A stretch of 64,000 nt of DNA from Rubellimicrobium rubrum (lineage in GTDB: Bacteria > Pseudomonadota > Alphaproteobacteria > Rhodobacterales > Rhodobacteraceae), in the NCBI RefSeq assembly GCF_006152115.1, contig NZ_VDFU01000002.1:1-64000 (forward strand), read 5' to 3'. The position numbers and the translations under genes are program-made. The notes under the pieces were generated by a model. It worked only from the letters and a program-made list of their open reading frames with translations, was not told the DNA's origin and did not search any database. The first letter of the stretch is position 1. Every line of letters begins with the position of its first letter. Positions 1 through 8,505 of the stretch are shown here, piece by piece.

Positions 1-166
1 AAAGAATGGCAGTCCAGGCCCGAGCTTTTCCACGAGGAGCCGTGCCACTTGATGGCGGGACTAAACACCTAGTACGGCTCCGATCTGGGGCAATCCTCCA
101 TACTCCGACAAGCTTAGAACTCTAATTTAAGTAGGCCTGATTTCAAAGGACAGGCAATCTATCACC

Positions 167-1387
167 CTAAACGGGGTTGAGCGATGCATATTCGTATTGA
201 GCAACTTTCCGTTTGGCTGGACGCCTTACTATGTTCCCCAGCAGTACTCTCGCACACGCCACTAAGCCAAGTAATGGGCAAACTTGGAAGTTGATGTTGC
301 GAGGCTGACCCAAATAGAAGAACAACAGCCCAGTAATGACCGATAAGAGGACGAAGTCGCCATAGCGAAGAGCTCTAGTTCCAGCAAGAAACAAATGTGG
401 CAGCAGTAGGAGCGCGAGAGGCGCTCCCATCTGCGCAAACGTTAATATGTAGCCACTATGCGTATAATTAACAATGGGATTGTTGAAGCCTGCGCCTAGG
501 ATCACGTGCTCGAGAAAGGCCGCCCACCCATGGGCGAAATTATCAAAGCGACCTGAGAACCCGCTACTGATCCCCCGGTGGCGGTCGTTCAGAAGCAAAA
601 TATCGGAAACAGCTGCAACGATATGGTCTCGGTAAGCAAGCCCAATGAGAATGATAAAGATCGCAGACCCGACCCAGACCAACTGGCGCTGCTTACCATG
701 TTTGATGCGGCCTATGCGTCCAACGAGCAAAATTAGCATCATCACTACAGACGCCAGAAGGGTCGTCCGCATATCGGCTGCCAAGATGGTGTAGAGTGCG
801 ATCGGAATAATCGTGATACCTACCCATAAGCGGCGGCTCAAGGTCGCTGCCATTATAGTGCCTAAGGCGATTTCGGCCCAAGCAGCCGTTTTGAAATCCG
901 CGCCAGAGAAACGTGTGACACTTTCGGTATTTGCAAGTATGCGGAGGGTGGCCTGCCCGTTCGAGAGGCCATACAATAAGAGTACCCCGTGGAGCAACGC
1001 TACAAGGGCCATTGTTCTCTGAAATACCCATTCCGACATGATGCCGGCCGAAATAATTACTAGAAGAATAATGAGGATAGCAATTATTTTTGTTAGTTCA
1101 GAGAACGGATCGACTGGAAAGCTAGCGAGAGATACGTTCGAATTGAGTGCATATCGAATAGTTGTAGCTAGCACCAGCCAGAAGAAGACAATCCAAGGAA
1201 GAAGGCAGGTTTGACTGAAGAGAAGATTACGGCGTTCTAGTGAGATACAGGCACATGCGCCTGTCAGGCCAACGCAGAGGAAGTATGGAGCAGCTTGCCC
1301 ATTCAGCAGCACGGCAGTTGCTGAAATCCCGATAGTGGCAGTCACTAACGCCACCTTGCCAGGCCTCAAGATCAGTCTTGGCGTCAT
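167..1387 (-). CDS. O-antigen ligase / polymerase-like membrane protein
   Basis: This is a polytopic inner-membrane protein of about 406 residues with roughly ten hydrophobic segments. A large soluble loop in the C-terminal half carries an Arg-containing stretch (GFSGRFDNFAHGW) and a later HSGYILTFAQMG motif, the usual layout of the O-antigen ligase/Wzy polymerase family. Such proteins join or polymerise undecaprenyl-linked glycans at the periplasmic face. The frame is open to 1468, but the ATG at 1387 gives a normal amphipathic N-terminus (MTPRLILRPG) and is preferred. Base composition is visibly less GC-rich than the genes after 8.5 kb, so it may be acquired, as is usual for surface-glycan genes. 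The family call is good; the substrate is unknown. Confidence 0.75.
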   Translation of the reverse strand: MTPRLILRPGKVALVTATIGISATAVLLNGQAAPYFLCVGLTGACACISLERRNLLFSQTCLLPWIVFFWLVLATTIRYALNSNVSLASFPVDPFSELTKIIAILIILLVIISAGIMSEWVFQRTMALVALLHGVLLLYGLSNGQATLRILANTESVTRFSGADFKTAAWAEIALGTIMAATLSRRLWVGITIIPIALYTILAADMRTTLLASVVMMLILLVGRIGRIKHGKQRQLVWVGSAIFIILIGLAYRDHIVAAVSDILLLNDRHRGISSGFSGRFDNFAHGWAAFLEHVILGAGFNNPIVNYTHSGYILTFAQMGAPLALLLLPHLFLAGTRALRYGDFVLLSVITGLLFFYLGQPRNINFQVCPLLGLVACARVLLGNIVRRPAKRKVAQYEYASLNPV

Positions 1388-1604
1388 GGATCGATTCTCG
1401 ATGGGCCATCTCTGCGGCCTGTTATCGTCGGGACACCCGTCACACAAGCTGTGATTGCAGGTTCGCACTTACAACGTGATCACCGACGCGAGCAACTGAC
1501 CGGCCCTCCCTGAGTGCCCCCGACGTGAATGGTAGTGCAGCACTAATGTGGCTCCATCGGGAGCTTGGCCAGCGGAACGGGCTAGACTGGCGGACACCGC
1601 CGGC

Positions 1605-1685
1605 GAGGGCTGGGATGAGCTCATCCGGAGCGGGCAGCTTGTAGCCCAAGATAGCGTAGGGCTGGACGGTATTGTGGTGTCTGCG
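1605..1685 (-). mobile_element. Remnant of an integrase-type transposase C-terminus (IS3/IS481-like)
   Basis: Read on the minus strand, this interval encodes RRHHNTVQPYAILGYKLPAP followed by DELIPAL. It closely resembles the conserved tail of rve-type transposases (N-T-x-R-P-H-x-x-L-G-Y-x-P-P-A). A stop codon lies just upstream in the same frame at 1686-1688, and no DDE core was found nearby. It is therefore a fragment and not a working transposase. IS3 and IS481 tails look alike, so the family is not resolved. Confidence 0.55.
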
Positions 1686-1901
1686 CTAGCTATCTATCAT
1701 AGCGTCGTACTTCACTGGAGCTGAACTCCCGCCTAGTCTTAGTTATCGGATGACCTTCCTCGCTCCCCGCTCGAGCGTATCAGACGTGCCAGCCGAAGCA
1801 GGCGAGAATCAGCCTCGTGGCTGATACCCATGGTTTTGTCCGCGGAGACTCGGACCTGAGTCGATTAGCGATCCGCTGCAGGCTGCAAACTTAAGCCCAT
1901 G

Positions 1902-2154
1902 GACGATCCTGCTGGCAAGCCAATCCCGCACATAGGTGCGCAGCTTCGTGTTCGCTGCCAGTTTCGCTGGCTGAGACGACAGGCGGACCAATTCACGTGC
2001 CACTGCGCGGTTCTGGCCAGGTACTCCAGGCTGCTGCCTCGAGTGGCTAAGTTGCGGCGCAACTCGCGGGAGATCGTGGGGGCAACTGCTCCAGCCGAAG
2101 GGCGATCTCATGTATGCTGTGCCCGCCAACGCTGAGGATCGCGATCTCCTGCCG
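1902..2154 (-). pseudogene. Decayed IS30-family transposase N-terminal region
   Basis: Three overlapping minus-strand frames each carry a successive piece of an IS30 transposase. The first is a helix-turn-helix piece (EIAILSVGGHSIHEIALRLE, about 2154-2090). The second is RRNLATRGSSLEYLARTAQW (from 2062). The third is ARELVRLSSQPAKLAANTKL followed by RTYVRDWLAS (about 2000-1902). In IS30 proteins these motifs follow each other in one frame, so at least two frameshifts have occurred. The catalytic DDE domain is not recognisable downstream. The assignment rests on motif memory. Confidence 0.6.
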
Positions 2155-2641
2155 CGACCGCTGACCAGAACACCAGCCGGTGCTCGCACCGCGCCACAGA
2201 TGGCCCGCCCGGCATGCGCAAGACCTTCCATATGGAGCGAGCCGAGTGCGGATCAGGACAGCTACGCTTGCCCGGAGCGCTCTACCGTTATCCGAGCCCA
2301 TCAAGCAATGAGCTAACGGCGGGCGCCATCTTGCGGCTCAGACCATGAGGTGACAGCCTGGAAAGGGCGGGCACAAGTTGGCTAGCATCCGGACGAGCCT
2401 TCCTTTGCCTAAGGGCGGCGGCGCGACCTGCTCTGGAAGTTTGGCCGAGCCCAAACCCTTGATGGTGACCTCCACTGGGGGAAGTGCGTCGTTGGGGGCC
2501 AGCGGCCCTCGACGGAGGTTCAGTGCGCGACCCCCTTCTCTGCATCCACGGCTCGGAGCCACTTTGTTAAGCAGATCCGGTGGGATGCCCCTCGTGGTCT
2601 GAGCAGGCTTGGGGCTGGGCAGGGCCAAGGCTGCACCCTCG

Positions 2642-3562
2642 ACCTACGGCACGACTAACTGGCGCCCCTACAAGGCCGCCCCGAGGCAGGGCGGATCGCT
2701 GCTCGTCTGGTTTGATCCGGAGGTGGAGTGGCTGGCGTCTCCGAGCGGCAGACGCAGTCCCCCGGCCACCTTCTCAGATGCGGCGGTCCAGCCCGGCCCC
2801 ATGCTGAAGGCCTTGTTCGGGCTGCCGCTGCGGCAGGTAGCGGGGCTGGTGGCGAGCCTTTCGGGGCTCGCGAAGCTGGATTGGCCCGTGCTCGACTGCA
2901 GCACGCTGTGCCGGCGCCAGAAGGATCTGACCGTGACGATCCCCGCCCGCCCGGGCACGGGCTCGCTGCGCCCTCTCATCGACAGCACCGGCATCAAAGC
3001 CATGGGCGAAGGGAAGTGGTGGACCGCAAGTATGGCGCCTTCCGGCCACGCCAATGGTGCAAGGTCCAACTGGGCATCGACGCGGAAACGCTAGAGATCC
3101 GCGCCATCGAGGTGACCGGCAGCCGGTTGGCGACGCTCCTATGCGAAGCTGCTGGAGCAGATCCCGGCCGAAGAACGGATCGGCGCTGTGACGGCTGATG
3201 GCGCTTACGCCACCCGCTCTAGTCATGCAGCCATTGTCGCCCGACAGGCCTGCGCCGTCATTCCGGTTCGCCGCAATGGGCGGTTCTGGAAGGAGACCAC
3301 ACCAGGGGCACAGGCGCGCAACGAAACTCTTCGCGCCACCCGTCGCTCGCGTCGAGACCTACGGAAGAGGTGGAGCGGCTATCACGCCCGGTGTAGGGCG
3401 AAAAACAAGATGCACGACCTGAAGCTGCTGGGCGAGCGCCTCATTGCCCTCACTCCAGACTGCCAGACCGCTGCGCCTCAGATCCGTGCCGCCCTCCTCA
3501 ACCGCTTCACCGCCCCCGGCACGCCCGAGACCAAGCGCTTTTCATTTAGCCAACAAGATTAG
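2642..3562 (+). pseudogene. IS5-family transposase, frameshifted
   Basis: The interval encodes a nearly full-length IS5-family DDE transposase split over three frames. The first part (TTNWRPYKAA, FGLPLRQVAGLV, LCRRQKDLTV, then LIDSTGIKAMGEGKWW) runs to about 3020. The second (DRKYGAFRPRQWCKVQLGID, ETLEIRAIEVTGSR) covers about 3020-3145. The third (LLEQIP, VTADGAYATRSSHAAIV, RWSGYHARCRAKNKMHDLKL) ends at 3562. The DDE-region motifs LIDSTG and TADGAYATR are present, but two frameshifts disrupt the protein. No terminal inverted repeats could be assigned by eye. It resembles the second IS5 pseudogene at 5410-6339 but is clearly not an identical copy. Confidence 0.75.
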
Positions 3563-3852
3563 GGGCAGCTCGCCCTCAAGCGGAGCTGCGCAACATCTGT
3601 AGACGCCCTGAACGCAAGAGGGACCTTCGGTGCTGGCATGACGCGTGTCGGGTGCTGACATCTGTCCGGCCTTTGCTGCGGCCTTGGGATGCCGCGGGTC
3701 TGTCAGGTGTTCGCGGGTCGGGTCCAGATCAAAGCCGCGTGCTCATGAGGCACTCTGTTGAGCTCTGGTTCTCCCGATCCTATCTCACGACCGTTGCGCC
3801 ATACCGTTCTTCTGACCTTCCCTCGCGCCCACGACCTCGCGACTGTGGCCTC
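3563..3852. other. Spacer between IS5 remnant and IS110 transposase (IS110 downstream flank)
   Basis: These 290 bases hold no supported gene. On the minus strand this is the region downstream of the IS110 transposase, so it should contain the right end of that element. IS110 elements lack obvious terminal inverted repeats and the boundary cannot be fixed from one copy. Open frames here are antisense or out-of-frame readings. Confidence 0.4.
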
Positions 3853-4881
3853 TTACGCGGCCACGGCCGGAGCCCTGTAAACTTCTCCCTTGGACATGAG
3901 CGCCCAGACGATCCGCGCCATCTTGTTCGCCAAGGCCACCCTGACCAGCATCGGCGGCTTGCACGAAAGCAAGCTGCCCAGCCACGTGCCGGGCTGCGCC
4001 TCCTTGTGGACGTGCCTTTTGATGACCACGCTGTTGGCTCCAATGATCAGGAGCCGCCTAAGCGAGCGCTCGCCCATTCTGGTGGTCGCGCCGAGGCGCT
4101 GCTTGCCCCCGGTCGAGTGCTGGCGCGGGGTGAGCCCCAGCCAGGCCGCGAAGTCGCGCCCCCGCCGGAAGGTCTGGGGTGGAGGCGCCAAGGCCACCAG
4201 CGCGGTCGCGATCAGCGGCCCCACTCCAGGGATGGTCATTAGCCGACGGGCGGTGGCATCCTCCTTGGCTCGCCGCACACTCTCCACCTCAAGGCCGCAG
4301 ATCTCAGCGTCCAGCCGCTCAAGGGTAGACACCAAGACCTGCAAGGCAGGCCGCGCTGCCCCCGGGACCAGCGTGTCGGGATCGGTCGCCGCGGCGATCA
4401 GCTCCTTCACCCGAGCCGCCCCTTGCGGCACAATGAGCCCGAACTCGCCCATGTGGCCGCGGAGCGCGTTGATGAGCTGTGTCCGCTGACGGACCAGAAG
4501 GTCGCGGGTGCGGAAGATCACCGCGGCCGCTTGGTTCTCCTCGCTCTTCACCGTCACGAACCGCATGGTCGGGCGCTGCGCCGCCTCCGCGATCGTCTCT
4601 GCATCGGCCATGTCGCTCTTCTGGCGCTTCACAAAGGGTTTGACATAGGTCGGCGGGATCAGGCGCACCTCATGCCCCAGTCGCCCGATCTCTCGGCCCC
4701 AAACGTGCGCGCCGCCACAAGCCTCCATGGCCACCACGCACCGGGGCTGGTGGCCAATGAACTCCAGCACTGGCGCCCGCCGAAGCTTCCTGCGCAGCAC
4801 AACCCGCCCTGCTGCATCCGCCCCGTGGACCTGGAACACAGGCTTGGCCAGATCCAACCCGATCACGCTGACTGCGCTCAT
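3853..4881 (-). CDS. IS110-family transposase (DEDD recombinase)
   Basis: This intact 342-residue protein has the two-domain plan of IS110 transposases. The N-terminal RuvC-like domain shows D10 in GLDLAK, E53 in AMEACGGAH, and D90 and D93 in QKSDMADAE. The C-terminal part holds the helix-hairpin-helix-like TIPGVGPLIATAL and the Tnp domain motif TPRQHSTGGKQRLG with the likely nucleophile S256. The frame extends to 4929, but the ATG at 4881 (MSAVSVIGLDLAK) is the conserved start. IS110 recombinases act with a bridge RNA encoded in the element, so the upstream region (4882-5015) is of interest. It sits between two dead IS5 copies and appears to be the only intact mobile gene in the window. Confidence 0.92.
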   Translation of the reverse strand: MSAVSVIGLDLAKPVFQVHGADAAGRVVLRRKLRRAPVLEFIGHQPRCVVAMEACGGAHVWGREIGRLGHEVRLIPPTYVKPFVKRQKSDMADAETIAEAAQRPTMRFVTVKSEENQAAAVIFRTRDLLVRQRTQLINALRGHMGEFGLIVPQGAARVKELIAAATDPDTLVPGAARPALQVLVSTLERLDAEICGLEVESVRRAKEDATARRLMTIPGVGPLIATALVALAPPPQTFRRGRDFAAWLGLTPRQHSTGGKQRLGATTRMGERSLRRLLIIGANSVVIKRHVHKEAQPGTWLGSLLSCKPPMLVRVALANKMARIVWALMSKGEVYRAPAVAA

Positions 4882-5015
4882 GACGCCCTCCCTCCAACGG
4901 TGGTTCAGGATCCCACATGGGCAGATCAAGGCCGTCGCGGGCGTCTACAGCATCAATGCCGTTGGTAGTCGAGAAGGGTTCAAGGCGAGCGCCAATCCAG
5001 AGCCGAGACCAGCCC
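4882..5015 (-). ncRNA. Candidate IS110 left end / bridge RNA region
   Basis: The 134 bases upstream of the IS110 transposase contain no gene. In IS110-group elements the non-coding end upstream of the transposase encodes the bridge RNA that pairs with target and donor DNA. Position and length fit that role, but no fold was computed and the element boundary is unknown, so this is a location-based inference. Confidence 0.3.
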
Positions 5016-5279
5016 TCAGTTCAGACCTCTTCGTTCTGAAGCTCCAGTAATGGTCTGAGCCTCCATGAGCAATCGGAGCAGAATCTTGTCCGACAACTCG
5101 CGTTGCTTATGTCGTGATTCAGCTTCCTCCTCATTGTCAAGGAGCAGACGGATCCGTATGACGCTATGCTCCACTATGCTGACCGCCCGGGTCCGGCCCG
5201 CGTGTTCGGTACATCGGCACATAGTCTCGATCGCGTCGATCAGCTGTTGCAGCAAGATGGTATAAGGGTCCGTGCTCAT
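5016..5279 (-). CDS. Small hypothetical protein between insertion sequences
   Basis: The frame encodes 87 residues from the ATG at 5279 (MSTDPYTILLQQLIDAIETM). A GTG one codon upstream is a possible alternative start. A GAGGA element lies just upstream on the minus strand. The product is soluble, helical and charged, with LLDNEEEAESRHKQRELSDK near the middle and three Cys/Met-containing helices at the N-terminus. I do not recognise a family. It lies between the IS110 transposase and a broken IS5 element and may be a surviving host gene, the end of one, or an element passenger. The good ribosome site and protein-like composition argue that it is real. Confidence 0.5.
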   Translation of the reverse strand: MSTDPYTILLQQLIDAIETMCRCTEHAGRTRAVSIVEHSVIRIRLLLDNEEEAESRHKQRELSDKILLRLLMEAQTITGASERRGLN

Positions 5280-5409
5280 CACGTCCTCGTGGCCTGACGG
5301 TCGTCACGTTGCAGCTTAAATGGTTCATGTTGGTTTAACAGGGCGTTGTCGTACAACCTTGTGGCCGGTGCTCGCGTAGAGGCTTTGGCCTCTGTCTGGC
5401 TGGCTCGCT

Positions 5410-6339
5410 ATGAGCAAGCCTGTTCCTGCCCGCTATCGCACGACGAACTGGTCCGCCTACAACGCCGCGCGACGTCGTCGCGGCTCGCTGCTGGCTTGGC
5501 TGGACCGAGCGATGGAGTGGCTTGCGAGCCCGAGTGGTCGCTCGGGTTGACCCAGACCATTTCGGACGCGGCCATACAGTTTAGTTTGAGCATCAAGGTC
5601 CCGTTCGGGCTCGCTTTGCGGCAGGCGATCGGCATGATCGCAAGTCTGCTGAAGATGACCGACCTCGAGGACGGGCCCGAGCCGGACTACTTGACGCCCT
5701 GCCGTAAGCAAAAGACGGTCACCATTCAGATCCCCTTTGGGAAGGGGGAGCTCTCAATCTGCTGGTCGACAACACCGGGGTGAAGGTGCGCGAGGAAGGC
5801 GAGGGGCGGGTGCGCAAGCACGGTCCGAGCCGCTGGCGGCAATGGCACAAGATGCCTTTCGCGATAGATATGGCTACCGGAGGCATCCGAGCAGTCGAGG
5901 TCATCTCGAGCCAGATCGGCGACAGCCCGGTGCTGCCGGACCTGCTGGCGCAGATCCCGGCCGACCAGCCGATCGGCACTGTCACGGCCGATGGAGCTTA
6001 CGACAGTCGAACCTGTCACACCGTCATCCCCGAGCATGGTGGCACGGCCATTATCCCGATCCGCAAGAACGGCCGTCCTTGAAACCGGATGGCCCCACTG
6101 CCCAAGCAAGAAACGAGATCCTGCGCACGACCCGGCACTTCGGACGAGTCCCCTGGCAACGGCTGACCGGGTATCACGCCCGTAGTCGGATTGAGGCTCA
6201 GAAGCTCCGCCTTGAGTCAGTCGGAGATTGCGTCGCTTTACGAGACCCCCACCGCCAAGCCGCCGAGATCCACACCCGCGCAGCCTTGCTGAACCACTTT
6301 TCGGCCCTGGGCCGGGCCGAGATCGTGTCCGCCGATTGA
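5410..6339 (+). pseudogene. Second IS5-family transposase, multiply frameshifted
   Basis: The start is well preserved: an ATG at 5410 gives MSKPVPARYRTTNWSAYNAA then RRRRGSLLAWLDRAMEWLAS, and this frame stops near 5548. The homologous sequence continues in a second frame (FGLALRQAIGMIASLLKMTD, CRKQKTVTIQIP). A third carries LLVDNTGVKVREEGEGR, DMATGGIRAVEV and VTADGAYDSRTCHTVIP to about 6080. A further frame gives QARNEILRTTRHFGRVPWQR and ends at 6339. At least three frameshifts are therefore required. It is the same IS5 subgroup and orientation as the copy at 2642-3562. Confidence 0.75.
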
Positions 6340-6576
6340 ACCTAAGGAGAAAAGGCGAATTCAGCCTCGGCTCGACTTTTGTATAAACGCGCTTAAAAAT
6401 GAACTGCAGCCAAGCCGACGACGGAAAGAAATCCGTCAGGGCTCATTCCGATCGAGTTCGAGCGCTTCGACAAATCAGAACTTCTTAATTTTGAGAAGCC
6501 ACAACTTTAGATACTAATAGATACTCAACCCTTTCATCTCACGCTGAGATCGGCAGCAGCGGGGAAGGTTGAGGCT
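6340..6576. promoter_or_regulatory. AT-rich upstream region of the RTX gene
   Basis: No gene lies in these 237 bases, which are noticeably AT-richer than the genome around them. The octamer TAGATACT occurs twice in tandem (6509-6516 and 6518-6525), a 9-base period about 50 bases before the RTX start codon. A TTGAGA at 6491 could serve as a -35 element. The promoter itself is not certain. Confidence 0.35.
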
Positions 6577-8157
6577 ATGACAGCGCTAAATGTACTATGG
6601 ACGTCCTCGGGCCTTGTTGAAAACAATGTTCTTCAACAAAGTTTAGCAGGAAATCTCCGCATATACTATGAGTCATTCATCTTAGGGGACGAAGCATCTC
6701 GCGACCAGCCCAACTGGCAACAGATATTTGAAAGTTTCAGCAATGAGCTTGATCCGAGCTTCGCGGGCAAGATAGTTCTAGATATTGAGTGCTGGCATGT
6801 CGGTTCAGATGTGCCCGCAAACGACAGAGAGGCATCCATTGATAAGTATCTGACGGTCTTAGATGCTGTAAAAGCTGCTGTGCCTAACGCACAGGTAGGT
6901 TTCTATGGTGTTGCACCTATTCGGGATTATTGGGCATACAATCTCAACGATGTAGCAAAGTTGATTGAACTTGAGGCAGCAAATGCAGACCTGAAGCGCC
7001 TCGCAGACAAGGTAGACATTATATTCCCATCTCTTTATACCTTTTACAACGACCCGGACGGATGGAGCGTCTACGCAGACGCTATGATGGATGCAGCTGA
7101 ACGTTACGGCAAGCCCGTGGTCCCGTTTCTCTGGCCGCGTTATCATGATAGCAACTCGGAGTTGGGCTTCCTTCCGATTGAGCGAGACTTTTTTCAAGCG
7201 CAACTGACACAGCTGGCAAGATCCACAGACACAGTCGCAATCTGGGAGCACCCAAGATACTACTCCGACGAGTCTTGGTTGAATGGCTTAGGCGACGCAG
7301 TCGCTGACGCAATGCGCGCAGGTGACTTCTTCTACAAGTATAAACTCTCTGGTAACGAGGGAAAATTTACATCGTCTATTCTTTCGGATCTTGTAGTTGG
7401 ATCTAAGCTTCCAGACGTTGTGCTATCGGGCGATGGGAACGACCGGCTGTTCGGCGTCGGTGGCAACGACCACCTCTTCGGAGGCAAAGGTAACGACACC
7501 CTCGACGGCGGGGCTGGCGACGACCGACTGGAGGGTGGTAAGGGCAACGACACTTACGTTGTAGCCAAGGACGTGGTGGTGGAAGCCAAGGATGGTGGCA
7601 CCGATCTGGTCAAGGCGGCGGTAAGCTGGACGCTGGGCGCTCACCTTGAGAAGCTGGAGCTCACCGGCTCGGGCAACCTCAGCGGCACCGGTAACGGCGT
7701 GGCGAACAGTCTTACCGGCAATAGCTGGGCCAACATCCTCAACGGCCTTGACGGCATTGACACCCTCTTGGGCAACGGCGGCAACGACCAGCTCACGGGC
7801 GGCGCGGGCAAGGACAAGCTCACCGGCGGCCTGGGCAACGACGTCTTCGTGTTCGCCAGCCTCAAGGAGGCCGGCGACACAGTCACCGACTTCCACAGCG
7901 CCAAAGGCGATAACGACCACTTCCACATCGATGCCTCGAGCTTCGGAGGCGGGCTCGACGAGGGGGCGCTTGCCGCCTCGCAGTTCCGCGTCCGCGCCGA
8001 CAACGTGGCGCAGGACAGCAACGACCGCTTCGTTTTCCGCACCACCGACGAGACACTCTGGTTCGACAGCAACGGCAAATTCAAGGGCGGGCTCACGCTC
8101 TTGGCCGACCTGCAGGACGGCATCACACTCGCCTACAACGATATCCTCCTCGTGTGA
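6577..8157 (+). CDS. Secreted RTX protein with TIM-barrel-like N-terminal domain
   Basis: This 526-residue protein has two parts. Residues 1-260 have no signal peptide and look like a TIM-barrel enzyme: IVLDIECWH (D69-x-E71-x-W73), VGFYGVAPIRDYW, IIFPSLYTFY, KPVVPFLWPRY and VAIWEHPRYY. The D-x-E-x-W element and the strand order recall GH56 hyaluronidase-type glycosidases, but this is only a resemblance. Residues about 284-325 and 389-427 hold two blocks of glycine- and aspartate-rich RTX nonapeptides (GGKGNDTLDGGAGDDRL, GGNDQLTGGAGKDKLTGG), which bind calcium. The acidic hydrophobic C-terminus (ITLAYNDILLV) fits a type I secretion signal. No secretion ABC genes are adjacent. The coding sequence changes from AT-richer to strongly GC-rich near 7430, exactly at the domain junction. 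Confidence 0.85.
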   Translation: MTALNVLWTSSGLVENNVLQQSLAGNLRIYYESFILGDEASRDQPNWQQIFESFSNELDPSFAGKIVLDIECWHVGSDVPANDREASIDKYLTVLDAVKAAVPNAQVGFYGVAPIRDYWAYNLNDVAKLIELEAANADLKRLADKVDIIFPSLYTFYNDPDGWSVYADAMMDAAERYGKPVVPFLWPRYHDSNSELGFLPIERDFFQAQLTQLARSTDTVAIWEHPRYYSDESWLNGLGDAVADAMRAGDFFYKYKLSGNEGKFTSSILSDLVVGSKLPDVVLSGDGNDRLFGVGGNDHLFGGKGNDTLDGGAGDDRLEGGKGNDTYVVAKDVVVEAKDGGTDLVKAAVSWTLGAHLEKLELTGSGNLSGTGNGVANSLTGNSWANILNGLDGIDTLLGNGGNDQLTGGAGKDKLTGGLGNDVFVFASLKEAGDTVTDFHSAKGDNDHFHIDASSFGGGLDEGALAASQFRVRADNVAQDSNDRFVFRTTDETLWFDSNGKFKGGLTLLADLQDGITLAYNDILLV

Positions 8158-8505
8158 CGACCTCGCCCCTCACCTCGCGCAGGGGAGGCGGGGTCAAGGG
8201 AGGTGGTGCAGCCCGCACAAGCCGGCGAGGACCCGCCTTCTTTAACCCTATCCACAGGCCCCCGACCTGCCGGAGAGGGATTAGGCGCTTCGAAGAGCAT
8301 CGAGCGTTGCGTCACCCCTTTCCGCGGGAGGCGGGGCAGGCCTGCGGGAGGGGGCGCTGCGCCAGCCTTGCCCGAGGAAAAGGGGGATGCAGTCTTCCGC
8401 TTGCCCTGAAATCTTCCTAATGGGCCGCAAACCACTTTAGCGGGGACTCGCCCTCGCTGGGGCGAATCACCCCTGGTCCCCTTTTTCGCCCTGAAAGGAG
8501 CCACC
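8158..8505. other. GC-rich intergenic region without a supported gene
   Basis: These 348 bases separate the RTX and glycosyltransferase genes. They contain short, purine-rich and cytosine-rich blocks of the type found in dispersed extragenic repeats (for example CGCGCAGGGGAGGCGGGGTC near 8175), but no second copy was found in the window. Both strands have open frames of composition unlike protein. The end holds the ribosome site of the next gene. Confidence 0.4.

Larger units (their letters stand above)
1388..2641. other. Gene-poor stretch with insertion-sequence debris
   Basis: No intact gene is supported here. Several open frames exist, but none has a convincing start or composition. Translation of the minus strand shows two decayed transposase fragments, listed separately (about 1605-1685 and 1902-2154). 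The rest, including 2155-2641, holds nothing recognisable. The stretch separates the O-antigen ligase gene from a frameshifted IS5-type transposase. Confidence 0.6.

Noticed and set aside
3652-4242. Plus-strand open frame of about 196 codons
   Set aside because: It is antisense to the IS110 transposase.
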